Source: Arthrobacter sp. zg-Y919 (GTDB lineage Bacteria > Actinomycetota > Actinomycetes > Actinomycetales > Micrococcaceae). Taken from it: a stretch of 64,000 nt of DNA. How positions within the stretch are numbered: position 1 is the stretch's first letter; each line of letters begins with the position of its first letter. The stretch is from positions 1,860,001-1,924,000 of the forward strand of contig NZ_CP126242.1 of NCBI RefSeq assembly GCF_030142045.1. The letters run 5' to 3'. Position numbers and translations under genes: made by a program. The notes below the pieces were generated by a model. The model saw only the letters and a program-made list of their open reading frames with translations. It was not told the DNA's origin and did not search any database. Below are positions 19,066 to 27,780 of this stretch, in pieces.

Positions 19066-20066
19066 CCCTCGCCCCTGAAGGACGGCGCCTGCTGCGCATC
19101 GAACAGCGCAACGCTGCCGTACCGGTGGAACGCAAGCCCGAATGGATCAAGGCCAAAGTCAATATGGGCCCTGAGTATGTTGAGCTGAAGAAGCAGGTGA
19201 AGAAGGAAGGCCTGCACACTGTCTGCGAAGAAGCGGGCTGCCCCAACATTTTCGAATGCTGGGAGGACCGCGAAGCCACCTTCCTGATCGGCGGGTCCGA
19301 ATGCACCCGGCGCTGCGACTTCTGCCAGATCGACACCGGCAAGCCCTCGCCGCTGGACCTGATGGAACCCACCAAGGTGGCCCGCTCGGTGCAGCAGATG
19401 AACCTTCGCTATGCCACGGTCACCGGAGTGGCCCGGGACGACCTCGCAGACGAAGGCGTGTGGCTCTATGCCGAAACCATCCGCAAGATCCACGAGCTCA
19501 ACCCCGGCACCGGCGTCGAAATCCTGATTCCCGACTTTTCCGGGAAAGTGGAGCACATCATCGACATTTGTGAAGCCCGCCCCGAGGTCTTCGCCCACAA
19601 TGTGGAGACCGTGCCCCGCCTGTTCAAGCGGATCCGCCCCGCCTTCCGGTATGAACGCTCCCTGGACGTCATTACGCAGGGGCAGAACATGGGTATGGTC
19701 ACCAAATCCAACCTGATCCTTGGCATGGGTGAAACCCGTGCGGAAATCTCCGGAGCGCTGAAGGATCTGCGCGACTCCGGCTGTGACCTCATCACCATCA
19801 CCCAGTACCTGCGGCCCAGCGAACGCCACCTGCCCGTGGACCGCTGGGTCAAGCCGCAGGAATTCGTCGAAATCAGTACGGAAGCGGAGGAACTGGGCTT
19901 CCTGGGTGTGATGAGCGGACCGCTGGTGCGGTCCTCCTACCGTGCCGGGCGACTGTGGGCCGGCGCCATGCGCCGCAAGGGCCTGGAGCTGCCTCCGCAG
20001 CTGGCGCATATCGAGGATTCCGGGTCCACTTACCAGGAAGCTTCGTCCATTCTGGCCCGCCGGTGA
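19062..20066 (+). CDS. lipA: Lipoyl synthase (radical SAM)
   Basis: This 334-residue enzyme inserts two sulfur atoms into octanoyl groups on lipoyl domains. The radical SAM cluster ligands are Cys81, Cys85 and Cys88 (CTRRCDFC). The auxiliary cluster ligands are Cys55, Cys60 and Cys66 ([12 protein letters not shown]), and the C-terminal serine ligand lies in VRSSYRAG. Length is normal for the family. GTG at 19062 is the start, in a 4-base overlap with lipB. The DUF4191 gene follows after 111 bases with its own promoter. Confidence 0.97.
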   Translation: MTLAPEGRRLLRIEQRNAAVPVERKPEWIKAKVNMGPEYVELKKQVKKEGLHTVCEEAGCPNIFECWEDREATFLIGGSECTRRCDFCQIDTGKPSPLDLMEPTKVARSVQQMNLRYATVTGVARDDLADEGVWLYAETIRKIHELNPGTGVEILIPDFSGKVEHIIDICEARPEVFAHNVETVPRLFKRIRPAFRYERSLDVITQGQNMGMVTKSNLILGMGETRAEISGALKDLRDSGCDLITITQYLRPSERHLPVDRWVKPQEFVEISTEAEELGFLGVMSGPLVRSSYRAGRLWAGAMRRKGLELPPQLAHIEDSGSTYQEASSILARR

Positions 20067-20140
20067 CTGCGGTCCTGCGTCCCCCGATACGGCATGGACA
20101 CCACTGCGTGCCCCGCTTCCTGCCTGACAGTGCAACCTTC

Positions 20141-20168
20141 CTGACCCCACGCCCGCATCACGTAGAAT
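20141..20168 (+). promoter_or_regulatory. Promoter of the DUF4191 gene
   Basis: CTGACC (20141-20146), a 16-bp spacer and TAGAAT (20163-20168) precede the ATG at 20178 by 9 nt. The leader would be only a few nucleotides. Confidence 0.5.
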
Positions 20169-20177
20169 GAACTCATT

Positions 20178-20930
20178 ATGGCCAAAAGCACTGATTCAGA
20201 CGCATCCCAGAGCGCCCGCAAAGGCGTCTTTTCCCGCAAGCCGAAGGGGGAAAAGAAGCCCAAGAAGCAAGGGCGCATGAAGCAGATCGCCGAGGTCTTC
20301 AAGATGACCCGGCGGAACGATCCGAGCGTCGTCTGGCTGATGATCGGCGCGTTCCTCGGCATTATCGCCGTGGGCCTGCTGATCGGCTTCCTGATCGACA
20401 ACTGGATCACGATGCTCATCATCGCCATCCCCCTCGGCCTGCTTGCCGCCGTGTTCATCCTGTCCCGCCGCGCCGAACGCGCCGCGTTCTCGCAGATCGA
20501 AGGCCAGCCGGGTGCTTCCGGCGCAGCCCTCAGCGTCCTGCGCCGCGGCTGGATCCTCGAGGAACAGCCTGTGGCAGTGAACCCGCGCACCCAGGAAGCT
20601 GTCTTCCGGGCCATCGGGCGTCCCGGCATTGTCCTGGTCACCGAGGGCTCCCCCGCCCGTGCCAAGGCGCTGGCCGACAGCGAACGCCGGAAGATGAGCC
20701 GCATTGTGCCCAAGGTTCCGGTCACGGTCATCCAGACCGGCCGCGGCGAAGGACAGGTGCCGCTGTCCAAGGTCGCCACCACGGCCAAGAAGCTGCCGAA
20801 GGAACTGACCAAGCAGGAAGTCGCCACCGTCAACAAGCGGCTCTCCGCCCTGGGCACCCGGTTGCCGATCCCCAAGGGCATCGACCCGTACCGTGCCCGC
20901 CCGGACCGCAAGGCCACCCGCGGACGCTAG
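20178..20930 (+). CDS. DUF4191 domain-containing membrane protein
   Basis: This 250-residue protein fits the DUF4191 family of actinobacteria, of unknown function. Residues 1-45 are strongly basic (KPKGEKKPKKQGRMK), two membrane segments lie at about 50-72 and 76-96, and the C-terminal 150 residues are cytosolic with the block LRRGWILEEQPVAVNPRTQ near residue 125. It follows lipA, an arrangement that I take to be common in actinobacteria. A terminator follows at once. No enzyme motif is visible. Confidence 0.85.
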   Translation: MAKSTDSDASQSARKGVFSRKPKGEKKPKKQGRMKQIAEVFKMTRRNDPSVVWLMIGAFLGIIAVGLLIGFLIDNWITMLIIAIPLGLLAAVFILSRRAERAAFSQIEGQPGASGAALSVLRRGWILEEQPVAVNPRTQEAVFRAIGRPGIVLVTEGSPARAKALADSERRKMSRIVPKVPVTVIQTGRGEGQVPLSKVATTAKKLPKELTKQEVATVNKRLSALGTRLPIPKGIDPYRARPDRKATRGR

Positions 20931-20939
20931 TCCCTAACC

Positions 20940-20972
20940 AAAAGGGCCCCTTTCGAGGGGCCCTTTTGTTTT
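20940..20972 (+). terminator. Intrinsic terminator after the DUF4191 gene
   Basis: AAAAGGGCCCC pairs with GGGGCCCTTTT around a TTTCGA loop and is followed by GTTTT. It separates the plus-strand gene from the convergent epimerase gene. Confidence 0.9.
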
Positions 20973-20974
20973 GC

Positions 20975-21116
20975 CCTGCTACTTACCGGACAGGGCCGCA
21001 CCCGCAGCGTCCAGCAGGGCCAGCAGCTCGCTCTCTTCGGCCTGTCCTGCTACTTACCGGACAGGCCCGCGCCCACCGCGTCCAGCAGGGCCAGCAGCTC
21101 GCTCTCTTCGGCCTGC
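20975..21116. repeat. 71-bp tandem duplication over the 3' end of the epimerase gene
   Basis: The units 20975-21045 and 21046-21116 are about 93% identical (five differences). Each holds the coding end of the minus-strand epimerase gene with a stop codon. The gene ends in the unit at 21046-21116, so the other copy is an untranslated remnant. Confidence 0.9.
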
Positions 21117-22072
21117 GTGAGTCCTGCTCCACGGGGACGTGCGACGCCGGCAGCTTCCTCCCAGGCGAGGGTATCGGCGAGCGTCTGCCGCAGCGGCCGC
21201 AGCTGCAGTCCAGCCTGGCGCGCCCGGGCATTGGACCGGGCGTTCATGCCGTGCCAGTCCGGATCCTCCAGCCACAGCGTCAGCGAGCGGGGGCCGGACC
21301 ACTCATTCACATCCTGTTCGCGGAGCCAACGTGCCGGAGCCGGGACGGCAACAGCCGCCACGCCGGGTGGTCCCGCCACCGCCGCCGCCGCCTCAAGATG
21401 CTCCGCGAACGGCACCGTATCCCCCACTGCGTTGAACACGCCGGCGGTCCGTTCCTCTGCCACCTGCACGAGCCACTGCGCCAGGTCGCGGACATCAATG
21501 AGCTGCGTAGGCTGGCGCGGCACGTCGGGCACGAGGACACGCCCTCCCCGGGCGAACCGCAGCGGCCAGTATCCGCTGCGCCCGGAGCTGTCGCCCGGCC
21601 CGCCGATGAGTCCGGACCGGACTATCGCGCGGGAACCGGAACCAAAGCCTTCAGTAACAGCCTGCTCGCACGCAACCTTGGCAGGGCCGTAGTTTTCCAT
21701 GCTGCCCATGACGTCGTCCGTGAGGGGTGCCAACAGTGCGGCGTCTTCGTCCTGGCCCCATTCCCGTTGGCTGGCATACACGTTTCCGGTGGAGACAAAG
21801 ACATAGAAGTCCGCGGCAGCGCCTAGGCCGCGGACGGCACGGCGTACCTGTCCGGGCTGTCGGGAAACGTCGATGACCGCATCCCAGTGCCGGTCAGCGG
21901 CCGCTGCGAGTCCGTCGTCGGCGTCGCGGTCTATCTGAAGGAAGGCGACCCCGGCCGGCGGCTTCCCCGACGTTCCACGGGCAGCGCAGGTTACTTCGTG
22001 GCCGGCAGACACGGCAGCGGCGGCGGTCTGGTGGCCGAGCCAGGCGGTTCCGCCCAATATCAGGAGTTTCAT
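21050..22072 (-). CDS. NAD-dependent epimerase/dehydratase family protein (extended SDR)
   Basis: This 340-residue protein is an extended short-chain dehydrogenase. It begins with the nucleotide-binding LLILGGTAWLGHQ and has Ser94 in FVSTGNVYA and the catalytic pair Tyr128/Lys132 in YGPAK. Like other actinobacterial reductase-like members it lacks an obvious sugar-binding signature, so the substrate is unknown. The C-terminus (AEESELLALLDAVGAGLSGK) is encoded in one unit of a 71-bp tandem duplication; the second unit lies after the stop. It is 38 bases downstream of the RDD gene on the same strand. Confidence 0.86.
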   Translation of the reverse strand: MKLLILGGTAWLGHQTAAAAVSAGHEVTCAARGTSGKPPAGVAFLQIDRDADDGLAAAADRHWDAVIDVSRQPGQVRRAVRGLGAAADFYVFVSTGNVYASQREWGQDEDAALLAPLTDDVMGSMENYGPAKVACEQAVTEGFGSGSRAIVRSGLIGGPGDSSGRSGYWPLRFARGGRVLVPDVPRQPTQLIDVRDLAQWLVQVAEERTAGVFNAVGDTVPFAEHLEAAAAVAGPPGVAAVAVPAPARWLREQDVNEWSGPRSLTLWLEDPDWHGMNARSNARARQAGLQLRPLRQTLADTLAWEEAAGVARPRGAGLTQAEESELLALLDAVGAGLSGK

Positions 22073-22110
22073 ACCTGGAATCTGCCAGATTCAGGGGCGG
22101 GTTGGAAAGC

Positions 22111-22551
22111 CTAGTGTTTTACCTTCACCAGGACGGTGCCCAGTGCCCGGTCGTGCAGGCCGCGCTGGTCGGCGTCGAACACCACTGCGGGAATCACCAG
22201 GCACAGCAGCAGCGTGCGGACAACCGCTGCGGGAATCCCGGCGGCGCGGCCGTCCATTTTCTGCACCTGGAGGCTGAAGATCCGGTGTCCGATGCTGTAG
22301 CCGAGCAGGCTGATCAGCAGGATCTGTTCGACGGCGAAAATTGCCAGGATAGCGAAGTCGTCACCGCCGAAAAGCCAGTAGGCAATGAGGGAAGCAATGG
22401 CCCAGTCAATGAGCAGGGCGCCCAGGCGCGGGCCCACACGCGCGATGGATCCGGGACCGGTACGCGGCCTGCCGAGGTGTTTACCCGGCCACGTACTCTC
22501 ATCGGAGGGAGGGCCTTCCAGCCAGGAACCTATATCGCTTCTATCGACCAC
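22111..22551 (-). CDS. RDD family membrane protein
   Basis: This 146-residue protein has the RDD pattern: an Arg near the start of the first membrane segment (RVGPRLGALLIDWAIA), Asp residues in that segment and in FDADQRGLHDRALGT near the end, and three hydrophobic segments (about residues 43-60, 68-88 and 106-124). Function is unknown; RDD proteins may be transporters. The GTG start at 22551 lies 6 nt after TAGTCT, and there is no Shine-Dalgarno sequence, so it is probably leaderless. It is divergent from glnA, as in other actinobacteria. Confidence 0.87.
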   Translation of the reverse strand: MVDRSDIGSWLEGPPSDESTWPGKHLGRPRTGPGSIARVGPRLGALLIDWAIASLIAYWLFGGDDFAILAIFAVEQILLISLLGYSIGHRIFSLQVQKMDGRAAGIPAAVVRTLLLCLVIPAVVFDADQRGLHDRALGTVLVKVKH

Positions 22552-22557
22552 GGTTAA

Positions 22558-22563
22558 AGACTA
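22558..22563 (-). promoter_or_regulatory. -10 element of the RDD gene (leaderless type)
   Basis: TAGTCT on the minus strand is followed by 6 nt and the GTG start at 22551. Confidence 0.5.
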
Positions 22564-22648
22564 CCCGGGTGGCTGGGGCACAAATGAACCCCTTATTATC
22601 GCTGCCCCCACCTGTTGCGGATAGGGTGGAAGGGAGACCATCGACTGC

Positions 22649-22686
22649 GTAACGTACCGGAAACACACGTGTCACCGCCGGGAAAC
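22649..22686 (+). promoter_or_regulatory. Complete GlnR box upstream of glnA
   Basis: Four half-sites follow the actinobacterial GlnR pattern exactly: GTAAC (22649), n6, GAAAC (22660), n6, GTCAC (22671), n6, GAAAC (22682). A possible -10, TAGGGT, lies at 22697-22702, which would put the box just over and upstream of the -35 region, the place for an activator. Confidence 0.85.
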
Positions 22687-22797
22687 CGGATCCCTTTAGG
22701 GTCAAGGGGACGCGCCGGACGGTCAAAGGCCCGGCGCCAGCCAGGTCTTGCAGCCCGAGGTCTTCCATCCAAACAGTTGTATAGGAGCACATAAACG

Positions 22798-24222
22798 ATG
22801 TTCAAGAACGCGGACGAAGTCCTCAGGTTCATCGCTGACGAGCAAGTGAAGTTCGTCGACATCCGATTCACCGACGTTCCCGGAGTGCAGCAGCACTTCA
22901 ACGTGCCGGCCAAAACCGTAGATGCCGATTTCTTCGTCAACGGTCAGCTGTTCGACGGCTCATCCATCCGCGGCTTCCAGGGCATTGCAGAGTCCGACAT
23001 GCAGCTCATCCCGGATGTGACGACGGCGTTTATCGATCCCTTCCGCATGGAGAAGACCCTTGCGCTGAACTTCTCGATCGTGAACCCGCGTACCGGCGAG
23101 CCGTACCACCGCGATCCCCGCGGTGTTGCCGAGCGCGCCGAGGCCTACCTCGCCTCCACCGGGATTGCCGACACGGCCTTCTTTGGTTCGGAAGCCGAGT
23201 TCTACATCTTCGACAACGTCCAGTACGAGTCCTCCCCCCGGGGCAGCTTCTACAAGGTTGATTCCATCGAGGCTCCGTGGAACAGCGGCCGCGAGGAAGA
23301 GGGCGGCAACCTGGGCAACAAGACCCCGTACAAGGGCGGCTACTTCCCCGTGGCCCCCGTGGACAAGCAGGCTGACCTGCGCGACGCGATCAGCGTGGAG
23401 CTGGACAACGTGGGCCTCGAAGTCGAACGCGCGCACCACGAAGTGGGCGGTGCCGGTCAGGCCGAGATCAACTACAAGTTCACCACCCTGACGCACGCGG
23501 CCGACGATCTGCAGAAGTTCAAGTACATCGTCAAGAACGTTGCCGATTCCTGGGGCAAGTCCGCTACCTTCATGCCGAAGCCCATCTTCGGTGACAACGG
23601 TTCGGGCATGCACTGCCACCAGTCCCTGTGGAACGGTGGCGAACCGCTGTTCTATGACGAGAAGGGCTACGCCGGTCTCTCGGACCTGGCCCGCTGGTAC
23701 ATCGGCGGCCTGCTCAAGCACGCCTCCGCGGTCCTCGCCTTCACCAACCCGACGGTCAACTCCTACCGCCGCCTGGTCAAGGGCTTCGAAGCTCCCGTGA
23801 ACATGGTCTACTCGCAGGGCAACCGCTCGGCCGCCATCCGAATCCCGATCACGGGTTCCAACCCGAAGGCCAAGCGCCTGGAGTTCCGTGCTCCGGATCC
23901 CTCCTCCAACCCGTACCTGGCGTTCTCCGCACAGCTGATGGCGGGCCTGGACGGCATCAAGAACCGCATCGAGCCGGCGGATCCGATCGACAAGGACCTC
24001 TACGAGCTGCCGCCCGAAGAGGCCCAGCACATCCAGAAGGCTCCGGCGTCGCTCGAAGAGGCACTGGTTGCCCTGGAGAACGACAATGAGTTCCTGCAGG
24101 CCGGCGGTGTGTTCACCCAGGACATGATCGACAGCTGGATCTCCTACAAGCGCGAATTCGAAATCCTGCCGCTCGCGATGCGCCCGAACCCGTACGAATA
24201 CGAGCTCTACTACGGCGTATAA
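22798..24222 (+). CDS. glnA: Type I glutamine synthetase, adenylylatable
   Basis: This 474-residue enzyme forms glutamine from glutamate, ammonia and ATP as a dodecamer in the cytosol. Visible signatures are the DGSSIRGF near residue 54, the metal/ATP block [10 protein letters not shown] near 269 and the glutamate-loop region. The adenylylation site of GSI-beta enzymes is Tyr402 in [10 protein letters not shown], so it should be controlled by GlnE, encoded 9 kb away. AGGAG lies 10 nt before the ATG. A four-half-site GlnR box lies 110 bases upstream, and a terminator follows the gene. Confidence 0.97.
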   Translation: MFKNADEVLRFIADEQVKFVDIRFTDVPGVQQHFNVPAKTVDADFFVNGQLFDGSSIRGFQGIAESDMQLIPDVTTAFIDPFRMEKTLALNFSIVNPRTGEPYHRDPRGVAERAEAYLASTGIADTAFFGSEAEFYIFDNVQYESSPRGSFYKVDSIEAPWNSGREEEGGNLGNKTPYKGGYFPVAPVDKQADLRDAISVELDNVGLEVERAHHEVGGAGQAEINYKFTTLTHAADDLQKFKYIVKNVADSWGKSATFMPKPIFGDNGSGMHCHQSLWNGGEPLFYDEKGYAGLSDLARWYIGGLLKHASAVLAFTNPTVNSYRRLVKGFEAPVNMVYSQGNRSAAIRIPITGSNPKAKRLEFRAPDPSSNPYLAFSAQLMAGLDGIKNRIEPADPIDKDLYELPPEEAQHIQKAPASLEEALVALENDNEFLQAGGVFTQDMIDSWISYKREFEILPLAMRPNPYEYELYYGV

Positions 24223-24283
24223 CCCGCTTCTGCGGCCCGGCGTCGGTTACCCGGCGTCCGGTCCGCAGTAAGTCCCGGTAGAA

Positions 24284-24324
24284 CAGGAAGGGCCCCGTCA
24301 GCGGTTTTGACGGGGCCCTTCCTG
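24284..24324. terminator. Terminator hairpin after glnA
   Basis: CAGGAAGGGCCCCGTCA (24284-24300) pairs with TGACGGGGCCCTTCCTG (24308-24324). The stem is 17 bp and perfect; no U-run follows on the plus strand. Confidence 0.75.
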
Positions 24325-24389
24325 CTGCCGGTGTAGGGGCCCGACGGTGCGCCCACAGGACCTTGCGGTGACTGTGGAAGAATCCCTGC

Positions 24390-24872
24390 ATGATGGACAA
24401 CTGGGAAACCCGGGTGCAGGAGTTTTGGGCACAGGCTGATGACACAGACCCCGCCACAACTCTGCGCAGCATGAAAGCACTCGTCGACGAGCAGCCGGAT
24501 GGGGATGCCGCGGCCCTGTTTGAATGGGCTTCTGTTCATGACTTCCTCGGGCAGGAGGCAGAAGCGATCCCGTTGTACCGCCTAGCTCTCGACGCCGGCC
24601 TGGACGATAGAAGACGCATTCAGGCACTTATTCAACTTGCCAGCTCGCTACGCAACGTGGGCGAGTCCGAGGCTGCCATCCAAGTCCTCGAGGGTGTGGA
24701 GGAAAACAACGTCGCAGGGGATGCACATCGTGCCTTTCTCGCCCTTGCGCTTTTCGACGCCGGTCGGCAGGATCAGGCTCTCCGTGTTGCCCTCGAGGCC
24801 CTGGCCAAGACCCTCCCCCTCTATCGGCGGGCCGTCACCGGGTACGCCGCAGAGCTCCTCACGAGCGGCTGA
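24390..24872 (+). CDS. Tetratricopeptide repeat protein (TPR_5-like)
   Basis: This 160-residue protein is all helical with the spacing of TPR units, for example AALFEWASVHDFLGQEAEAIPLYRLALD (split here as residues 46-73) and ALIQLASSLRNVGESEAAIQVLEGV after it. It looks like the short 'TPR group 5' proteins of Gram-positive bacteria. It would be cytosolic and bind proteins; partner and role are unknown. The ATG at 24390 lies in ATGATG, so 24393 is an alternative. It converges with the next gene. Confidence 0.78.
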   Translation: MMDNWETRVQEFWAQADDTDPATTLRSMKALVDEQPDGDAAALFEWASVHDFLGQEAEAIPLYRLALDAGLDDRRRIQALIQLASSLRNVGESEAAIQVLEGVEENNVAGDAHRAFLALALFDAGRQDQALRVALEALAKTLPLYRRAVTGYAAELLTSG

Positions 24873-24945
24873 CGTTATCCAAAAAGTGCCGCCGAGGAAC
24901 ACTTTGAAGACCGGAACCAGGCGGCCACACTTTGGACATATCCCG

Positions 24946-25599
24946 CTACAAATTCACGCCGTCGGGAAGCTCTGGGGCGTCGAACTTCTGCCGGTCGCAT
25001 TCGGCTTTCAGCTGCGGGTAGGTGTCCGCGATCAGGTCCAGAATGCGGTTGCGGACCACCAGGTAGGCTTCACCGACTCCCACCACGCCCTTGAATTCCT
25101 TGAGCTCTTCTTCATAGGACGTCTGTTGGTGCCGCAGGTAGTTGACGGTCAGCCGGTTCAGCCGTGACGGCGCCGTCGACAGGCTGGCCGGGGACTGCTT
25201 ACCGCGAAGACGGCCGTTGAAATGCTCGATGGCCTTGCGCTGCATCGACTCCCACGGCTCAGGAACGATCCGCAGTTCCAGCGACTCGGCCACTGCGACT
25301 GCCGCCTTCTTCTTCACCAGTGCGCGTTCACGGGCCGCCAGCTGCCGGTTACGGGAGGCTTCCCTAGCCTTTTGGTACTCCGGGGTGGCTTCGATGGCTT
25401 CGACGCGTTCCAGTGCGTAGAGCTTCATCGGGGCGGCTTTGCGGGAAAACGGGTTCCGGGCGGTCTTGTCCGGTTCGGGCAGAAAGGTCTTGATCTGCCC
25501 GTCGGTCCAGCCCCGGTCCTTCTTCAGGTCATTGGCGATGAGCATGCCCTCGCTGTTGGCCGGCTTGGGACGCGGTGGATGGTGTTTGCCTCTGGGCAC
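24946..25599 (-). CDS. Conserved hypothetical protein, basic and helical
   Basis: I do not recognise this 217-residue protein. It is cytosolic, basic, and predicted helical. Residues 20-75 hold a block ending NPFSRKAAPMKLYALERVEA; residues 80-105 are rich in Arg/Lys/Ala (QLAARERALVKKKAAVAVAES); residues 130-175 include a possible nucleic-acid-binding region (HFNGRLRGK, LNRLTVNYLRHQ). The combination suggests nucleic-acid binding, which is only a guess. The gene stands alone, converging with the TPR gene. Upstream is a short region with the terminator of the next small gene. Confidence 0.65.
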   Translation of the reverse strand: MPRGKHHPPRPKPANSEGMLIANDLKKDRGWTDGQIKTFLPEPDKTARNPFSRKAAPMKLYALERVEAIEATPEYQKAREASRNRQLAARERALVKKKAAVAVAESLELRIVPEPWESMQRKAIEHFNGRLRGKQSPASLSTAPSRLNRLTVNYLRHQQTSYEEELKEFKGVVGVGEAYLVVRNRILDLIADTYPQLKAECDRQKFDAPELPDGVNL

Positions 25600-25672
25600 G
25601 GTGCTCCTGCGGATGTGGAAGTGGTGTCTACCTATTCTAGGAGAGCACCGGTCCGGGCCCGGAAACGGAAAA

Positions 25673-25702
25673 CGCCGCCATTCCCGGGTGGGAACGACGG
25701 CG
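25673..25702 (-). terminator. Intrinsic terminator of the 58-residue protein gene
   Basis: On the minus strand CGCCG...TTCCC pairs with GGGAA...CGGCG with internal mismatches and is followed by TTTTCC. It starts 15 bases after the stop codon of the small gene. Confidence 0.6.
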
Positions 25703-25717
25703 GAGACTTCTTCTACG

Positions 25718-25894
25718 TTAGGCGGTTGCTTCGGCAGTGACCTGGCTCGCGGCCGGTTCTGCGTTCAGCATGGCGATCTCGGCTGCCGATACTCCCCCGG
25801 CAACGAGCGCGCATCCGGCGGCAATAGCCGTGATCTGTGCGGTGAATCGTGAAGTGGTGGTCCTGGTACGCGTTACAGCGACGTGCTTCAACAT
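25718..25894 (-). CDS. Small 58-residue protein with one hydrophobic segment
   Basis: This short reading frame encodes 58 residues: a basic N-terminus rich in Thr/Arg (residues 1-17), a hydrophobic segment (ITAIAAGCALVAGGVSA, about 21-37) and a short Ala/Glu tail. GAAGGGAG lies about 11 nt before the ATG at 25894, and an intrinsic terminator follows the stop, so the gene has both ends of a real transcription unit. It could be a secreted peptide with a long signal sequence or a small membrane protein; there is no clear signal peptidase site beyond GVSAAEIA. No function is proposed. Confidence 0.65.
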   Translation of the reverse strand: MLKHVAVTRTRTTTSRFTAQITAIAAGCALVAGGVSAAEIAMLNAEPAASQVTAEATA

Positions 25895-26170
25895 ATAGCT
25901 TGATGCTCCCTTCGAGAGGCATGGGGTAGCACTCCGGGCACAACAAATGGATGTGCCGCAATGCGGTGGCTTCTGTGCCGGAGTGGTGGTGTTGCGGTTC
26001 GTCGCCCAAGGCGGACCGCGGATTTCAGGAGAGGCTGCGCTTGGTGCACGTACTCGTTGCGGGTACTGGCTGCGCTTATGGGGCCTTCAGATCCTGTCCG
26101 CTATCCAGTCTAGTGGTATTACCTTCTAGGCTCAAGGGGTGCGGGTCCGATCTGGCGTACGTTTGAACAC

Positions 26171-26842
26171 ATGCCAATTGAACACACGGACCTTGCCATC
26201 CCGGTCGGCGAGGGGACCGTATCCGCCGTACTGTCCCGTCCTTCCGACCCCGACGTGACCATCGTCGTCGCCCACGGTGCCGGGGCCGGAATGGAGCACC
26301 CTTTCCTCACCGGGTTCACCGGCGCGCTGAACGACGGCGGAGCGGCCACGCTGCGCTTCAACTTCCCCTACCGGGAGGCGGGTAAGAAGTTTCCGGATCG
26401 GGCACCCGCGGCTGTTGCAGCGTGGAAAGCCGTCATGGAGGCGGTGGAGGCGCGTCATGACGGCGCGCCGGTCTGGGCGTGCGGCAAGTCATTCGGCGGC
26501 CGGATGGCGTCCATGGCGGTGGCGGACGGCATGCCGGCGGCCGGACTGGTGTACCTGGGCTATCCGCTGCATCCGCCGGGCAAGCCGGAGAAGCTGCGCG
26601 ACGAGCACTTGTACGGCCTCACCCTGCCGATGCTGTTCCTGCAGGGCACACGTGACACTTTTGCGTTGCCCGGCGAACTGGAACCGGTAGCTGAGCGGAT
26701 TGGCCCCAACGCGCACGTCCAGCGGATTGAGGGCGGCAATCATTCGTTTGAGGTCCGCGGGCAGAAGCGTACGCCCGATGCCATCGGCGCCGGGCTCGCT
26801 GAACCGGTGCTGGACTTTATCCGAAGCAGCGCGAAGCCGTGA
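26171..26842 (+). CDS. Alpha/beta hydrolase family protein (dienelactone hydrolase/KANL3-Tex30-like)
   Basis: This 223-residue cytosolic protein has the alpha/beta-hydrolase fold. The nucleophile is Ser107 in GKSFGG, with the acid in LQGTRDTF and the His in EGGNHSF near residue 195. HGAGAGMEHPF near residue 35 gives the oxyanion region. These features match the KANL3/Tex30-like hydrolases, whose substrates are mostly unknown. TACGTT is 7 nt before the ATG, so it may be leaderless. The next hydrolase gene overlaps its stop by 4 bases (GTGA). Confidence 0.85.
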   Translation: MPIEHTDLAIPVGEGTVSAVLSRPSDPDVTIVVAHGAGAGMEHPFLTGFTGALNDGGAATLRFNFPYREAGKKFPDRAPAAVAAWKAVMEAVEARHDGAPVWACGKSFGGRMASMAVADGMPAAGLVYLGYPLHPPGKPEKLRDEHLYGLTLPMLFLQGTRDTFALPGELEPVAERIGPNAHVQRIEGGNHSFEVRGQKRTPDAIGAGLAEPVLDFIRSSAKP

Positions 26843-27780
26843 GCGGGGCGTTGCCCGACGACGGTGCGGGCCGGGAGGAAAGGACGGCCAGTCTACGGAT
26901 GCGGCTGTTGACGCCGTATCTGCGGTTGACCCGGAAGCCCCTGACAGCCACGGCGGAACGCACCAGCGCCAGGCTCGGTTCGGCGAAGCGGGCTGCACGG
27001 CCACCCCGCCGTCTCCTGCGGACGTTCCAGGTGGAGCAGCACAGTATCGACGGGTTCTCCTGCTATTCAGTGGCGCCGCGTCCGGGCGCCTCGTCTGGGG
27101 ACGCGTCGTCCTCCGCAGTGCTGTACCTCCATGGCGGTTCGTACATCAGCCCGATCAGCACCTGGCACTGGCGGTTCATCTCCCGGCTTGCGGCTGCCGG
27201 ACACCGTGTGGAGGTTCCGCTGTACGGTCTGGCGCCCGCGTACAACCACCGGGAGGCTGCCCTGCTCCTGGCCAAGGTGTACCGCCGGCTGCTGGACGAC
27301 ATCGCTCCTGAGCGCGTGACCTTTATGGGTGATTCAGCCGGTGGCGGTCTGGCACTGGCTTTTGCGCAGCAGCTAGCTGAATATTCTCTGCCTCAGCCGC
27401 GGCGTTTGGTTCTGCTGTCCCCTTGGGTGGACGTGGCCATGGAGAATCCCGAGCTTGCGGCAGTGGAGGCAGTGGACCCGTGGCTGAGCCGTGCAGGCCT
27501 TCGTGTTGCGGCCCGGGCGTGGGCAGCCGGGGACGATCTGGCTGATCCCCGCGTGAGTCCCATCAACGGTCCGATGTCGGGGCTGCCGACGACCGATGTG
27601 TTCGTCGGAACCCACGATCTGCCTTATCCGGATGTGCTCCGGCTGCAAAGCCTGATGAGGGCTGCGGGGTCCCCGGTATCGCTGCACGTCGCCGACGGCG
27701 CAGTCCATGTATACCCGCTGCTTCCCGTGCCCGAGGGCAGGGCTGCGCAGAAGGTGATTCTGGAGCTGTTGCGTTCCTGA
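26839..27780 (+). CDS. Alpha/beta hydrolase, HSL-type esterase/lipase
   Basis: This 313-residue protein belongs to the hormone-sensitive-lipase-like esterases. The oxyanion motif HGGSY is at residues 98-102, the nucleophile Ser166 is in GDSAGGG, and the acid and His lie in the C-terminal third (GTHDLPYPD and GAVHVYPLLP). The first 65 residues are a variable cap. GTG at 26839 is the start, in a 4-base overlap with the preceding hydrolase gene, so the two are translationally coupled. Substrate is unknown; short acyl esters are usual for the family. Confidence 0.87.
   Translation: MSGALPDDGAGREERTASLRMRLLTPYLRLTRKPLTATAERTSARLGSAKRAARPPRRLLRTFQVEQHSIDGFSCYSVAPRPGASSGDASSSAVLYLHGGSYISPISTWHWRFISRLAAAGHRVEVPLYGLAPAYNHREAALLLAKVYRRLLDDIAPERVTFMGDSAGGGLALAFAQQLAEYSLPQPRRLVLLSPWVDVAMENPELAAVEAVDPWLSRAGLRVAARAWAAGDDLADPRVSPINGPMSGLPTTDVFVGTHDLPYPDVLRLQSLMRAAGSPVSLHVADGAVHVYPLLPVPEGRAAQKVILELLRS

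Noticed and set aside
24873..24945. Terminator between the convergent TPR and hypothetical genes
   Set aside because: AAAGTG...GCC and GGC...CACTTT can pair but with a long loop and bulges; the match is too weak to list.
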